Positions 8,953-17,755 of a stretch of DNA of 64,000 nucleotides are shown piece after piece. Position 1 is the first letter of the stretch. Each line of letters opens with the position of its first letter. Origin of the DNA: Acetispira formosa (nom. nud.) (GTDB lineage Bacteria > Desulfobacterota > Desulfarculia > Adiutricales > Adiutricaceae); assembly GCA_023525915.1 (NCBI GenBank), contig CP026657.1, positions 3,558,001-3,622,000 of the forward strand. Direction: 5' to 3'. The position numbers were made by a program, and so were the translations under genes. The notes below the pieces were generated by a model. That model worked only from the letters and a program-made list of their open reading frames with translations. It had not been told where the DNA came from and did no database searches.

Positions 8953-9507
8953 TCAGGCCGGTGTTGCTGTTTCTGCCGGCATAGCGGCCGAGACTGGTTC
9001 GGAGCTTTTGGCCGGTTCGAGGCCGTTGGCTTCAATGGCTTGACGCAGACGGTTTTCGTCATCATAGCTGAGTGATGTTTTCATAATGGTGCCTCCGGTG
9101 CCTTTCAGCTCTTCCAGGGCTTTGTCGAAACTTATGCTGCGGAAGAGGATGAAGAGCATGGAGTGGCCGGGCTGCAATTTCACACCTAAGTTTTTCATGA
9201 ATTTGTCATCCACGCCCACATCGGCCAGTGCGCCGCCGACGGCCCCCGCTCCGGCCCCGACGGCGGCGCCCAAAAGGGGATTGAGGAAAAGCAGGCCAAT
9301 CAGAAGGCCCCAAAATCCCCCGCTGACTGCCCCGGTGGTCGTCAGGTTAAAAAGTTGATGAAGTTTAACTTTGCCGTTTTCTTCTTTGACGGCTATGGCT
9401 GCGTCCTGAAGGTCGATCAGATATTCTTTCTGCATTTTAAGTAGCTGAAGGCGTGTTTCTTCCGCTTTATACAGGCTGGGGTAAGCCACCACCACTAAAC
9501 TGCTCAT
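8953..9507 (-). CDS. DUF1269 family membrane protein
   Basis: A 184-residue protein: an alpha/beta N-terminal region (LVVVAYPSLYKAEETRLQLL) is followed by a glycine/alanine-rich hydrophobic hairpin (FWGLLIGLLFLNPLLGAAVG). The conserved DVGVDDKFMKNLGVKLQPG block and a C-terminal domain follow, matching DUF1269. Role unknown; often linked to stress proteins. The start at 9507 has AGGAG eight bases upstream; 21 residues before it in the open frame are excluded. Confidence 0.8.
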   Translation of the reverse strand: MSSLVVVAYPSLYKAEETRLQLLKMQKEYLIDLQDAAIAVKEENGKVKLHQLFNLTTTGAVSGGFWGLLIGLLFLNPLLGAAVGAGAGAVGGALADVGVDDKFMKNLGVKLQPGHSMLFILFRSISFDKALEELKGTGGTIMKTSLSYDDENRLRQAIEANGLEPAKSSEPVSAAMPAETATPA

Positions 9508-9651
9508 CGTGTTCTCCTTTTCTAACGGCCGTTGGCTTGAGTATATTGGCCGTGGAATAATTTTAGCCAAATTAATTTGACTAAATGTGGTAATAATTAT
9601 AGCATAATAAATAATTTAATATGGTATATTTTATTGTGAAATTGTCATAAG

Positions 9652-9685
9652 AAAAGCCGGAATCATATCAAAAGATTCCGGCTTT
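9652..9685 (-). terminator. Terminator at the end of the T6SS gene cluster
   Basis: Stem AAAGCCGGAATC / GATTCCGGCTTT with a nine-base loop. On the minus strand it is followed by TTTTC. It lies downstream of the last minus-strand gene of the cluster, beyond the foldback at 9715-9858. Confidence 0.7.
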
Positions 9686-9714
9686 CAATTTTGGGGGAGA
9701 GACTATTGAGACTT

Positions 9715-9858
9715 AGAACTTGTTCGTAAATAAGGGATTTTGTTCCCTGGCTAGGCGCGAGTGTTTTTTTAAGCGGAGTAATATACTAATATTTCGAGCA
9801 TTAAAAAACCAGGAGCAACGACGCCAGGGGGCAAAATCACTATTTACGAACAAGTTCT
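9715..9858. repeat. Long foldback repeat, family F (copy 1)
   Basis: A 144-bp palindrome with a perfect 18-bp outer stem AGAACTTGTTCGTAAATA and an imperfect inner stem. The centre carries CCTGGCTAGGCGCGA, ATATTTCGAGC and CAACGACGCCAGG, all shared with the copy at 60.47 kb. The right arm ends on the first base of the stop codon of the adjacent gene, so it also forms the gene's 3' untranslated structure. Confidence 0.85.
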
Positions 9859-10655
9859 TAATTAAACGACAGAACAGTAGCTGTGCTTTCGTCATTGTCG
9901 TCATCAGCCGGATATTCCGACATAATAAGTTTATCCAGAGGCCGGTTCAGCCTTATGAACGCCGAAGTGGTTCCATCCAGGCCGTTTTTGGCCGCGCAGC
10001 CGTTCCATTGCTGTCCATTGAGGTTGCCTTCAATATTCATCATGGGAAATTCGAGTGTGCATTTTTTAGGCAACTGCCCGCGGGGGCCAATGCCAAGAGA
10101 ATCTATCTCCGCGCCTACGGCAGCCAGAAAAAAGCCAGGCCACTCTTCGCCCTTATCCGGCCCGGCTTCCAGCCAGACCCCGGTTAAGGGAGAAAGGTGG
10201 CTACGCAAATAGAAAGGCATGTCCGGCCACTGCGGCTGTTTGAAGCGTGCGGCCATCAGGCGGCTGGCAAAGGGTTCGTCTTTTCTGAATACTTTCACTT
10301 GCGTGAGAAGCGGCGGCAGCATGGCTTTAAGACGTTCGACATCATGGAGGTCGTCAGTTTTCAGAATGAAAGCCATGCTGAGCGGGTTTTCCTGGTTGAG
10401 CGACAGGCTGACCAGAGCCGTCTGGCTGACCAGCTCAGTGGTGAATGATTCCGGCCGTCCGACAAAAACCCAGGCACAAAGGCCCGGCGTTTGAAGTATT
10501 TCAGCCAGTTGAGTCCAGCCGTTGGGCTGACCGGTCAGTTCGCCCCATTCAATGGTGGCGGTGGCAAAGCCCGCCCCTCTCAGTTGAATTTCCTCTGCGC
10601 TTTCGCTTTGGGCACGGTCATCAAGAAGACATAACAGAGCTTTGGGCATGGCCAT
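9858..10655 (-). CDS. Uncharacterised protein at the end of the T6SS cluster
   Basis: A 265-residue soluble protein that I do not recognise. The N-terminal part (about 1-115) alternates predicted strands and helices (KALLCLLDDRAQ, LCAWVFVGRPESF). The C-terminal part is rich in aromatic residues and ends in an acidic stretch (EYPADDDNDES). No signal peptide or membrane segment. The start has GAGGTGAAG just upstream. It follows the kinase gene in the same direction but is separated from it by the 740-bp palindrome. Position suggests a T6SS accessory or effector-related role; this is inference only. Confidence 0.6.
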   Translation of the reverse strand: MAMPKALLCLLDDRAQSESAEEIQLRGAGFATATIEWGELTGQPNGWTQLAEILQTPGLCAWVFVGRPESFTTELVSQTALVSLSLNQENPLSMAFILKTDDLHDVERLKAMLPPLLTQVKVFRKDEPFASRLMAARFKQPQWPDMPFYLRSHLSPLTGVWLEAGPDKGEEWPGFFLAAVGAEIDSLGIGPRGQLPKKCTLEFPMMNIEGNLNGQQWNGCAAKNGLDGTTSAFIRLNRPLDKLIMSEYPADDDNDESTATVLSFN

Positions 10656-10736
10656 TCTTCACCTCTTGCTGTTTTTAAATATATAATCAATATTATGTAG
10701 CCATACGGCCGCATGCGATTAAAAAACTGGGCCAGT

Positions 10737-11476
10737 GGCCCACCAAAGGGCTCCGCCCTCTGGACTCCGGCTGGGGGAGGGCCCACGCGGGCCCTACCCC
10801 AGACCCCACCCGCGCCAGGGGGGCGGAGCCCCCTGGACCCCCAAGAGGTCAGGGTCGGCTTAAACTTTCTTTTTCCCGCATCGCCGCAACTCGCTTCGAG
10901 TACGAAGCTCAGACAAGCGGCGACGCTTCATACTATCTCCGCGTTAAACGATGTTGGCCTCTTCACGTTGGGCTGTTACATTTTGCTATAGGCAGCTTCA
11001 TTGGATGTTTGTGGCTTCACGTATGTTCGGCTGATTACTTTTTCCCCTCCACTAGCTTTTCCAGCGCTGTAACGACGAGACTTTATCGTCTTTTTTCTAA
11101 TGAGCAACTCATTGAAAAGCGATAGGCGGCAGAGAGACAGACTAACAGCACTGGAAAGGGCCTTTAAGGGTAAGCTGAATTAAGCCGAACATACGTGAAC
11201 TGCCACTCAGCCAGTGAGGCCGCCTATCGCAAAATGTAACGGCCCAACGTAAAACCGCCTATAGCACTAGAAACTGACCTTGTAAGAAGCGTCGCCGCTT
11301 GTCTGAGCTTCGTACCCGAAGCGAGTTGCGGCGATGCGGGAAAGGGAAAGTTGAAGCTGACCCTGACCTCTTGGGGTTCCAAGGGGCTTGCCCCTTGGCG
11401 CGGGTGGGGTCTGGGGTAGGGCCCGCGTGGGCCCTCCCCCAGCCGGAGTCCAGAGGGCGGAGCCCTTTGGTTGGCC
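10737..11476. repeat. Giant 740-bp gene-free palindrome
   Basis: The sequence reads inward as an imperfect inverted repeat over its whole length. The outer 200 bp arms pair with few mismatches (CACCAAAGGGCTCCGCCCTC at 10741 against 11454-11473). Inner blocks also pair: CGTTGGGCTGTTACATTTTG against CAAAATGTAACGGCCCAACG, and CACGTATGTTCGGCT against AGCCGAACATACGTG. The dyad centre is AATGAG-CAA-CTCATT at 11099-11113. No credible ORF lies inside. It looks like a foldback transposon or very large MITE-like element. It separates the kinase gene from the last gene of the T6SS cluster. Confidence 0.9.
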
Positions 11477-11491
11477 TTTCAGGCCAAGTCC

Positions 11492-12625
11492 TTAATCGCG
11501 CGGCCAGAGGCCGCCAGACCGCGCTCTAATCCCCCCAGAAACACGCCCATAAATATCGGCGGCCATATGCCGCAAATCGTCCCTCAGCATAATGGGGTTG
11601 AAATTGGTTCTTGTTCCGGTGACGTAGATATTGGCAAGTTCCTCCGCCGTCGGCCGCCGCGCGGGTTCAAACGACATCGCCGCCTCCAGATATCGCCAAT
11701 GGCGGCGGCCGAGCAACTCCGGCCGCCCCGGCTTGTCGCCTTCCACGACCGCTTCCGATGATGAACGGCGGCCAAAGGGATGACGGCCGCTGAGCATCTC
11801 ATAAATGGTCACAGCCGCTGAAAAAACATCGTCAGCCTGACTTGGAGCTTCTCCGGCCAATCTTTCCGGCGCGGAGTAGACGGTCGTTCCAGCCGGGATG
11901 TTTTTTGAATCAACCAGGGCTTGCACGGGGTTGACGGCCGCCTGTCCCGGCCGGGGAACGGCCACGGCGATGTTGAAATCAAAAATGACGGGCTGACCGG
12001 CTTTTAAAAAAATATTGCCCGGCTTCAAATCCGCATGCACCAAACCGCGCTCATGAATGTGGGCCAGAGCCTGGAATATTTTTCCCGCCGCTGTACGCGC
12101 GTCGGACGCTTCAATCTGCGGGCCGCGCCGCAGGCGCTCTTTCAGGGTGGGCGCCTCCATCAGCTCCATGCTCAGGCACAATTCACCGCCATGATGGTGA
12201 AGGTCATAAACCTGAATGATGCCAGGATGGTTCAAGGCTCTGGTTTTGGCGAATTCCTGGGCCAAGGCCAGCCGGGCCGCCAGCTGCTCCTTAAATTCAG
12301 GCCGCAATTTTTTCAGAGCCACCCGCGCGCGCGCGTCATTCAACTCAGCCCGCACCAGATCCAGGGCCTCATATACTTCACAAACTCCGCCCCGCCCCAA
12401 CATTTTTTCAATTATGAAACGCCCCCGCTCCTGTGCAACAGGCGCGGAGATAATCTCTGATTCGGAAATCACTTCCGTCGCTGAAGCTGTCTCCAACTCG
12501 GAGTTCATCTCCATCGCGCCCGCAACTTCGACGCCTGCTAAAACCGCATCATCTGGAAACAGCGGTGGACTTTCTGCCGCCTCTTTCGGCTTTCTGGTTT
12601 TTTTACTTTTTTTCGAGGCCGCCAT
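11492..12625 (-). CDS. T6SS-associated Ser/Thr protein kinase (PpkA-like)
   Basis: Hanks-type kinase that, in other T6SS loci, phosphorylates the FHA protein to trigger assembly. A low-complexity N-terminus (1-68) precedes the kinase domain: glycine loop GRGGVCEVYEA (about 77-87), VALKKL lysine (105), HADLKPGN (197-204), DFN (216-218) and APERLAGE. The HRD motif is HAD, making this a non-RD kinase, and DFG is DFN. No transmembrane or sensor domain follows, unlike classical PpkA. The start MAASKK overlaps the phosphatase gene by 23 bp; the open frame extends further upstream but without kinase sequence. Confidence 0.85.
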   Translation of the reverse strand: MAASKKSKKTRKPKEAAESPPLFPDDAVLAGVEVAGAMEMNSELETASATEVISESEIISAPVAQERGRFIIEKMLGRGGVCEVYEALDLVRAELNDARARVALKKLRPEFKEQLAARLALAQEFAKTRALNHPGIIQVYDLHHHGGELCLSMELMEAPTLKERLRRGPQIEASDARTAAGKIFQALAHIHERGLVHADLKPGNIFLKAGQPVIFDFNIAVAVPRPGQAAVNPVQALVDSKNIPAGTTVYSAPERLAGEAPSQADDVFSAAVTIYEMLSGRHPFGRRSSSEAVVEGDKPGRPELLGRRHWRYLEAAMSFEPARRPTAEELANIYVTGTRTNFNPIMLRDDLRHMAADIYGRVSGGIRARSGGLWPRD

Positions 12626-13415
12626 AATGCTCAACCCTGGCCCCGTGTACGGCCGAAATGAAAATGGTGATCTGGGTGGCGTCGTCCCGCGCTTCCCGGC
12701 GGGCGATGAGTTCCGCAAAACGTTCCGCCGCTTCGGCCGGGCCGCGGCTGTTCTTCAGCACGTCTGAAATCAATTCTGTCTGTAGTAAGCCCGATAGGCC
12801 ATCGGTGCAAAGCATCAGTCTGTCGCCCGGATAAACATCGAAAAATACCTTTTCATAAAACAGATCCTTATCCGCGCCCAGAGAGTTGGTGATGATGTGG
12901 CCTTTGATCATGCGCCCGGCTTCAGCGGCGGTCAACAGGCCGCGGTCAATATGCTCCTGCCGGAGAGTGTGGTCACGAGTGCATTGATACAAAAGATCAT
13001 TGCGGAAAAGGTAGCAACGGCTGTCGCCCGCCCACAGACAGGCCGCCTGCCCCGCATGCATCAGGAGCATCAAAAAGGTGGTGGCGCAGAATTTGTCGTC
13101 TTCCCGTCGCGACCACAGTTCATCATTGACCAGACTCAAAAGACGCACCGCCTCTTGAGCCTGTCCCTCCAGAGAATCCGGCTTTTTTAGGCAGCTCATA
13201 GCCTTGATGACCAGTGAACTGGCTTTGTCGCCATGGACTCCGCTGGTCACTCCGTCGGCTACGGCCCAGAGGAATTTTTCCGGGCTATCGAGAAAGTTGT
13301 CCTGATTGCCGGTCGAACCCGGACCAGACTGACTCCAGCCCTGCGACTGGATAGCCACCAGCGCCTGTCCGCCGGCCTGGCCGGGTTTGTTGGGCGTCGC
13401 AATACTTTCCGTCAT
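12603..13415 (-). CDS. PP2C-type Ser/Thr phosphatase (PppA-like)
   Basis: Metal-dependent phosphatase of 270 residues, the usual antagonist of the T6SS kinase. Motifs: GNQDNFLDS (motif 1, RxxNQD type), WAVADGVTSGVHGDKAS (DGxGG variant), WAGDSRCYLFRND, GDRLMLCTDGLSGLL and ARDDATQITIF. The metal-binding aspartates are present. The ATG overlaps the tssM stop as ATGA, indicating translational coupling, and the kinase gene follows with a 23-bp overlap. Confidence 0.92.
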   Translation of the reverse strand: MTESIATPNKPGQAGGQALVAIQSQGWSQSGPGSTGNQDNFLDSPEKFLWAVADGVTSGVHGDKASSLVIKAMSCLKKPDSLEGQAQEAVRLLSLVNDELWSRREDDKFCATTFLMLLMHAGQAACLWAGDSRCYLFRNDLLYQCTRDHTLRQEHIDRGLLTAAEAGRMIKGHIITNSLGADKDLFYEKVFFDVYPGDRLMLCTDGLSGLLQTELISDVLKNSRGPAEAAERFAELIARREARDDATQITIFISAVHGARVEHYGGLEKK

Positions 13416-16400
13416 CTCAGCGACTCCGGCGGCCGGAAGCCATAAACGCCGGAACTGAAGGGACTGACCCTGTTCCTGTATCTGACGTTATAGCGCACCC
13501 AGTGATCCTTGACCCGAACTTCCAGAATGCCGCCCTGACGTACGGCCCCGCCCTGGAAGAGGCGGAAAATGCTCCATTCGCCTTGAGTCGCTTTCTCATG
13601 GCTGAGCCCGCCCAGGTCTTCCAGCACCAGCGAACTTTTGAAGCTGCCCGGCCAGGAATAACTTTCACTCATCACCGGACCGTGCCAGTAGCTGAGTGGT
13701 TTGTCGGCCAGAGTCAGGGTGGACGTTTTCAGGGCCGTGTCCATAGTGTTGGGCGTGAGGCTGAAGGATAGCCCCGGCTCCGCTCCGCCCGCGAAAAAGG
13801 CCTCCCGCACTGTCCGCACCCTGTTCAATTGCTCCACCGCCTTGGTCGATAACGGTAACGGACGGCCCATGATGTTGCGAAGGGCCCCCGATTGGCTGAG
13901 GAAAGGTTTCAGGTAATTGGTGATAAACGAATCCGCCTGCCCGCCCTGGCGGAAGAAATCCGCGAAATCTTCCAGACTGACATCGGTTCTGGACAATGGA
14001 CTGAAGGGATAGCGGTCACGCAGGCTGGCGTTGTAGACGCTCACAACATCAGCTTTGTAGACAGCGTTAAGATAGTCCGCCCCCTTCACACGCATGCCCG
14101 CCACTCCGGCATCCAATATGATTGAATACCAGCGGCCCACGTCCGGCGGCAGTTTGGCCGAGGCGGCCTCCAGCTTTTTCAGGGTGACGTCGCTTTCATC
14201 TGCCAGAGCGATGAGGGCGTCGAGAATTTTTTCGTCCACATCATCGCTGATGGCCAGGGTGGTAAAATACCCGCCCGCCGCCACGGCCGCCTCATTGGCC
14301 GCGCCCAGTAGCCCCCCGGCCTGGCCGTCCTCCAGGAGAAGGGCGTCGAGACCCGCGAAATAACTCTTGACGGCCCCGGCATCGGCCGGGGGCAGAATCG
14401 GGCCATCTTCTTCAACCGCCGCCGGAGCTTCACCTTCGGCCGCTTCCGCCGCAGCCGCCTGCGCCTTTGGCGCCGGCATCAACTCGGAACTGAGACCGGT
14501 GTTGGTCCTGAGAGTATTGAGGACTATCAGCACCGGACCGCCCGCCCCGCCCAGGGTTTCACTCAAGCGGCCCGCTTCGGCCAGGGTTTCCGGGCGGCGA
14601 ACGTTCAGCGCTTTGATCGCGTCGCTCCAATATTTGATGTAATCGCGGTAATAGAGCCGCCCCGTTTCACTGTGAATGTTGGCTATGTCAAGCTCCGTCA
14701 GTGAAAGGCCGGTTTCCTGGTCACCGAAAATCCAGTCGTCAGTGGTCAGGCTTCTGATCAGCTCCGGGCCTTTTTTAACTAAATATTCATCAAATCCGGC
14801 TCTGGTGTAGAGATAGGGAATTTCAAAGGTGTCGCCGGTGAAAAGCGACACATCCGAACCGAGCACATTGCGGAACATGAAGGGCGGGCGTCCCGCTTTG
14901 GCCGCGTCCTCTTTGATCAACTGATAAGCCTGCTCCGGCGGCGGCACCTTGAACATGGCTCTCCGCGCGGCGGCCAGAAGGTCTCCGTTCAGGTCGGTGT
15001 CGTCCCAGCCAAGCCTGATCATGGCCTTGAGCTGCTCCATCAGATCTCTCTGCACTACCGCTTCACCCTGATACTGGCCCGACCAATAGGCGGCCTGCCA
15101 GCCGGTCAGGAACTCATTCTCAAGATATTCGGGTTTGGACAGCATCAGATATGAGCGGAGCGAACTCTTCAACTCGGCGATGTCCTCCATCGAGCGGCGT
15201 ATGCGCCGCTCGGCGTAAACTTTCAGCACCGGCAGAAACCGCTCATTAAGGTCATTGCGCCAGGCCTGACGAATGGCCTTGTCAGCCTTGAGACCCTGAT
15301 AGAGACCAAGGCCGTATTTGATTTTGGAATCGCCCTCCGGGTTGTACACCTTCGCGGCCGTCTCCAATATCTGAAGTTCCGGGATTAAGGTTTTGGCTTC
15401 CAGGGCCAGGGGCGCTTTTGACTTAGCCTGGACAAACTCGGCGTGATATTTTTCCAGCATTTGTATTTTGGAAAAATTGCCCTCAAAACTACGCATCAGA
15501 AAAAAGAGGGCCAGGGCGAAACAGCCCAGAACCAGTATCTTTCCGGTCTGGCGGCCCAGGAAACGCCAGCGGCCGGATTTTTCGGCCCCGGCCAGACCGG
15601 CTTCATTGACGAAAAGTTTTTCAAACAGGGTGGAGAGAAAGAAGCCGCGTTCCTGTTCACCGGCCCAGGAATGGGAGGCGTCATATTTGTAGCGGACTTC
15701 ATCGAGGCTGGAAGTGAGGGCGGCCTCATGCCCGGAAAGGGAGCTGGTCATGAAAAAACCACGGAACATGACCGGCGGATGGTAGCGTGATTCGCCAAAA
15801 GCTTCAAAGACAAAATCTTCCAGGTTGGGGGCCACGGCGGCCAGTTCCTTGGGGAAGCGGAACAGCGAGCCGCGTGAAGGCAAATCCCGCTCCTCATGCA
15901 TTTTGTGCAAAAGCTGGCTGTTGAGGGTGATCAAAAGATGGCCCATTTCGTGCCTGATCTGGCCCGGTTTCAAATCCCCATCTTCCAGCACCGCCCCGCA
16001 GGCCTGTTCACGGTCAGTCTTGGATAGGCGGGAAAAAAACTGACTGAAGCCGGGCACCGCGTCGCCTTTGGTCATCAGGAGATAGACCGGGGCCTTGGTG
16101 TGGAGGTGACGGCTGACTTCACCGAGCCGGTCGCGGATGAGCCGCCCCAGATGTTCACGGTGGTCGTGATCCGAATCCATCAGGTCGCGCAGGCTGACGC
16201 AGACGATGATCCCGTTCAACGGACGGCCGGGGCGGGCCTTGAAGAGCGTTTTAAGCAAATGGAGCCACAGTTCCAGGGCCGTCGACTTAGGGGCCGCTTC
16301 GGTGTAGGAACCGGGTGTATCCAGGAACACGGCCTGATTGCCGTAATACATATCCAGGCGGCTGGTGGCCGCCACATTGGCCCGGGCCAGGCGGCTGTTT

Positions 16401-16870
16401 TCCTCATTGACGGGAAATTTCAGTCCGCTGTTTAAAAGGGCTGAGGTCTTGCCGCTGTTTTCCGGGCCTATGACCATATACCAGGGCAGGGCGTACTTCG
16501 CCTTGGTGACAGCTATCGCCTCGGTTATTTTCTTTTTGATGAAAAGTTTTTCTTCCTTGACCCGGCGGGCCTCTTCGGCCGCCAGACGTTTGGCTTCAGC
16601 GGCTTCGGGATCTTTCAATTCCGCTTTTTTACCCGCGGCTGAAAGTATGGCGCTGAGAATGAGGCCGCCGATCAGAAGCACCAGCGTGGCCGAAAGCTTG
16701 GCCGAAAAGGTGGCCAGAAACTCTTTGCCGTCGAAACTTATTTTGTGGCCCACCAGCCAGACCAGCGCGATAACCACCAGAAGCACCAGAAGGATAACCA
16801 GCCTCTGGCCTTTGAGTGCGCCCAGAAGCGGCTGGAAGATTTTGCCGATTTTCTTAAACATCGCCAGCAT
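13412..16870 (-). CDS. tssM: T6SS membrane-complex protein TssM (IcmF)
   Basis: Inner-membrane core of the T6SS trans-envelope complex; it binds TssL in the inner membrane and TssJ in the periplasm. Two N-terminal TM helices (VILLVLLVVIALVWLVG and a segment ending LSAILSA) are followed by a cytoplasmic GTPase-like domain with Walker A GPENSGKTSALL (about residue 135) and FLDTPGSY. A third TM (ILVLGCFALALFFLM) precedes a large periplasmic IcmF domain. The length of 1152 residues is normal. The start MLAMFKK is set by AGGAG eight bases upstream and overlaps tssL by 17 bp. Confidence 0.96.
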   Translation of the reverse strand: MLAMFKKIGKIFQPLLGALKGQRLVILLVLLVVIALVWLVGHKISFDGKEFLATFSAKLSATLVLLIGGLILSAILSAAGKKAELKDPEAAEAKRLAAEEARRVKEEKLFIKKKITEAIAVTKAKYALPWYMVIGPENSGKTSALLNSGLKFPVNEENSRLARANVAATSRLDMYYGNQAVFLDTPGSYTEAAPKSTALELWLHLLKTLFKARPGRPLNGIIVCVSLRDLMDSDHDHREHLGRLIRDRLGEVSRHLHTKAPVYLLMTKGDAVPGFSQFFSRLSKTDREQACGAVLEDGDLKPGQIRHEMGHLLITLNSQLLHKMHEERDLPSRGSLFRFPKELAAVAPNLEDFVFEAFGESRYHPPVMFRGFFMTSSLSGHEAALTSSLDEVRYKYDASHSWAGEQERGFFLSTLFEKLFVNEAGLAGAEKSGRWRFLGRQTGKILVLGCFALALFFLMRSFEGNFSKIQMLEKYHAEFVQAKSKAPLALEAKTLIPELQILETAAKVYNPEGDSKIKYGLGLYQGLKADKAIRQAWRNDLNERFLPVLKVYAERRIRRSMEDIAELKSSLRSYLMLSKPEYLENEFLTGWQAAYWSGQYQGEAVVQRDLMEQLKAMIRLGWDDTDLNGDLLAAARRAMFKVPPPEQAYQLIKEDAAKAGRPPFMFRNVLGSDVSLFTGDTFEIPYLYTRAGFDEYLVKKGPELIRSLTTDDWIFGDQETGLSLTELDIANIHSETGRLYYRDYIKYWSDAIKALNVRRPETLAEAGRLSETLGGAGGPVLIVLNTLRTNTGLSSELMPAPKAQAAAAEAAEGEAPAAVEEDGPILPPADAGAVKSYFAGLDALLLEDGQAGGLLGAANEAAVAAGGYFTTLAISDDVDEKILDALIALADESDVTLKKLEAASAKLPPDVGRWYSIILDAGVAGMRVKGADYLNAVYKADVVSVYNASLRDRYPFSPLSRTDVSLEDFADFFRQGGQADSFITNYLKPFLSQSGALRNIMGRPLPLSTKAVEQLNRVRTVREAFFAGGAEPGLSFSLTPNTMDTALKTSTLTLADKPLSYWHGPVMSESYSWPGSFKSSLVLEDLGGLSHEKATQGEWSIFRLFQGGAVRQGGILEVRVKDHWVRYNVRYRNRVSPFSSGVYGFRPPESLR

Positions 16871-17750
16871 TGTCTTGCTCCTGTGCGGTTTGGGCGGGCT
16901 CCTGGATGGACGGGGCGGCATATTGACCCAGAACTTCATCCGCCCGCTGATTCAGAATAAAGGAGAAAGCCAGAAAGGTGCCCAGAAGACAGAAAGCCGC
17001 CACGCCAGCCACCAGCCAGGTGGAGAGGTAACGCGGCGGTTTTTCTTCGACCGGGCGGGCCAGGGGCGCGGCCAGCTCGGACAGAGGATCGCCGCGCAGA
17101 AATCTGATTTCACGATAAACCTTGTCCCTTAAAGCTTCCAGAGTTATGTTGCCTCTGTCCATTACCCGGTAGCGCCCTTCAAAGCCCAGGCTGAGAATAA
17201 TGTACATCAATTCCAGGAGGTAGAGGCTCCGGGTGGGCTGGGCCAGGCATTTTTCCAGCACCAGAAAGAATTTTTCGCCGCCCCAGGTTTCATTGTGAAA
17301 AGTGCTCAACAGGGCGTGGCGCGACCACTCACCGCTCTCGCCCAACGCGGAGGTGCTCACCGCTTCATCCAGGGCCGTGCACAGAAGGTATCTGGCGGCC
17401 AGCACCTGGGCCCGGTCGGTTTCGGCGGCCAGGGCCTTGACTTCGAAGGAGCGCACCCCGGTTTCCAGCCGGTCCCTCAGTGAGGTCAGGTCCAGAGTCT
17501 GTTCCTCAAAACGCAGGGAGACCATTTCATTTAAAAGATGTGAAGCCGCTTCAACCAGGGGATTCAGGCCCATCGACGAATCAAAATTCCAGGACAGGCG
17601 CGGGCTGGATAAAAACATTTCGCTCATCCGTCCGCCCGTCCCGCCGCTGGAGGAAACCTGGGTCAGGTTGGGCCGGGCCGCCTCCCGGCGGTTGTCGCCG
17701 GCCAGCGGCATAATCACGGTATGATCATCATCATGATGGTGAGACGCCAT
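16854..17750 (-). CDS. tssL: T6SS membrane-complex protein TssL (DotU)
   Basis: Tail-anchored inner-membrane partner of TssM. The DotU domain is seen in NPLVEAASHLLNEMVSL, ARYLLCTALDEAVST, WSRHALLSTFHNETWGGEKF and YLLELMYIILSLGFEGRYR. A single C-terminal TM (VAGVAAFCLLGTFLAFSFIL) follows. There is no C-terminal peptidoglycan-binding OmpA domain. The histidine/aspartate-rich N-terminus (HHHDDDH) could bind metal. ATG at 17750 is favoured over an earlier GTG because AAGGAG lies seven bases upstream; it begins 5 bp after tssK. Confidence 0.95.
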   Translation of the reverse strand: MASHHHDDDHTVIMPLAGDNRREAARPNLTQVSSSGGTGGRMSEMFLSSPRLSWNFDSSMGLNPLVEAASHLLNEMVSLRFEEQTLDLTSLRDRLETGVRSFEVKALAAETDRAQVLAARYLLCTALDEAVSTSALGESGEWSRHALLSTFHNETWGGEKFFLVLEKCLAQPTRSLYLLELMYIILSLGFEGRYRVMDRGNITLEALRDKVYREIRFLRGDPLSELAAPLARPVEEKPPRYLSTWLVAGVAAFCLLGTFLAFSFILNQRADEVLGQYAAPSIQEPAQTAQEQDNAGDV

Positions 17751-17755
17751 TTCGA

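Noticed and set aside
10713..10991. Open frames inside the 740-bp palindrome
   Set aside because: They read through proline- and arginine-rich repeat sequence, have no SD, and are mirrored on the other arm.
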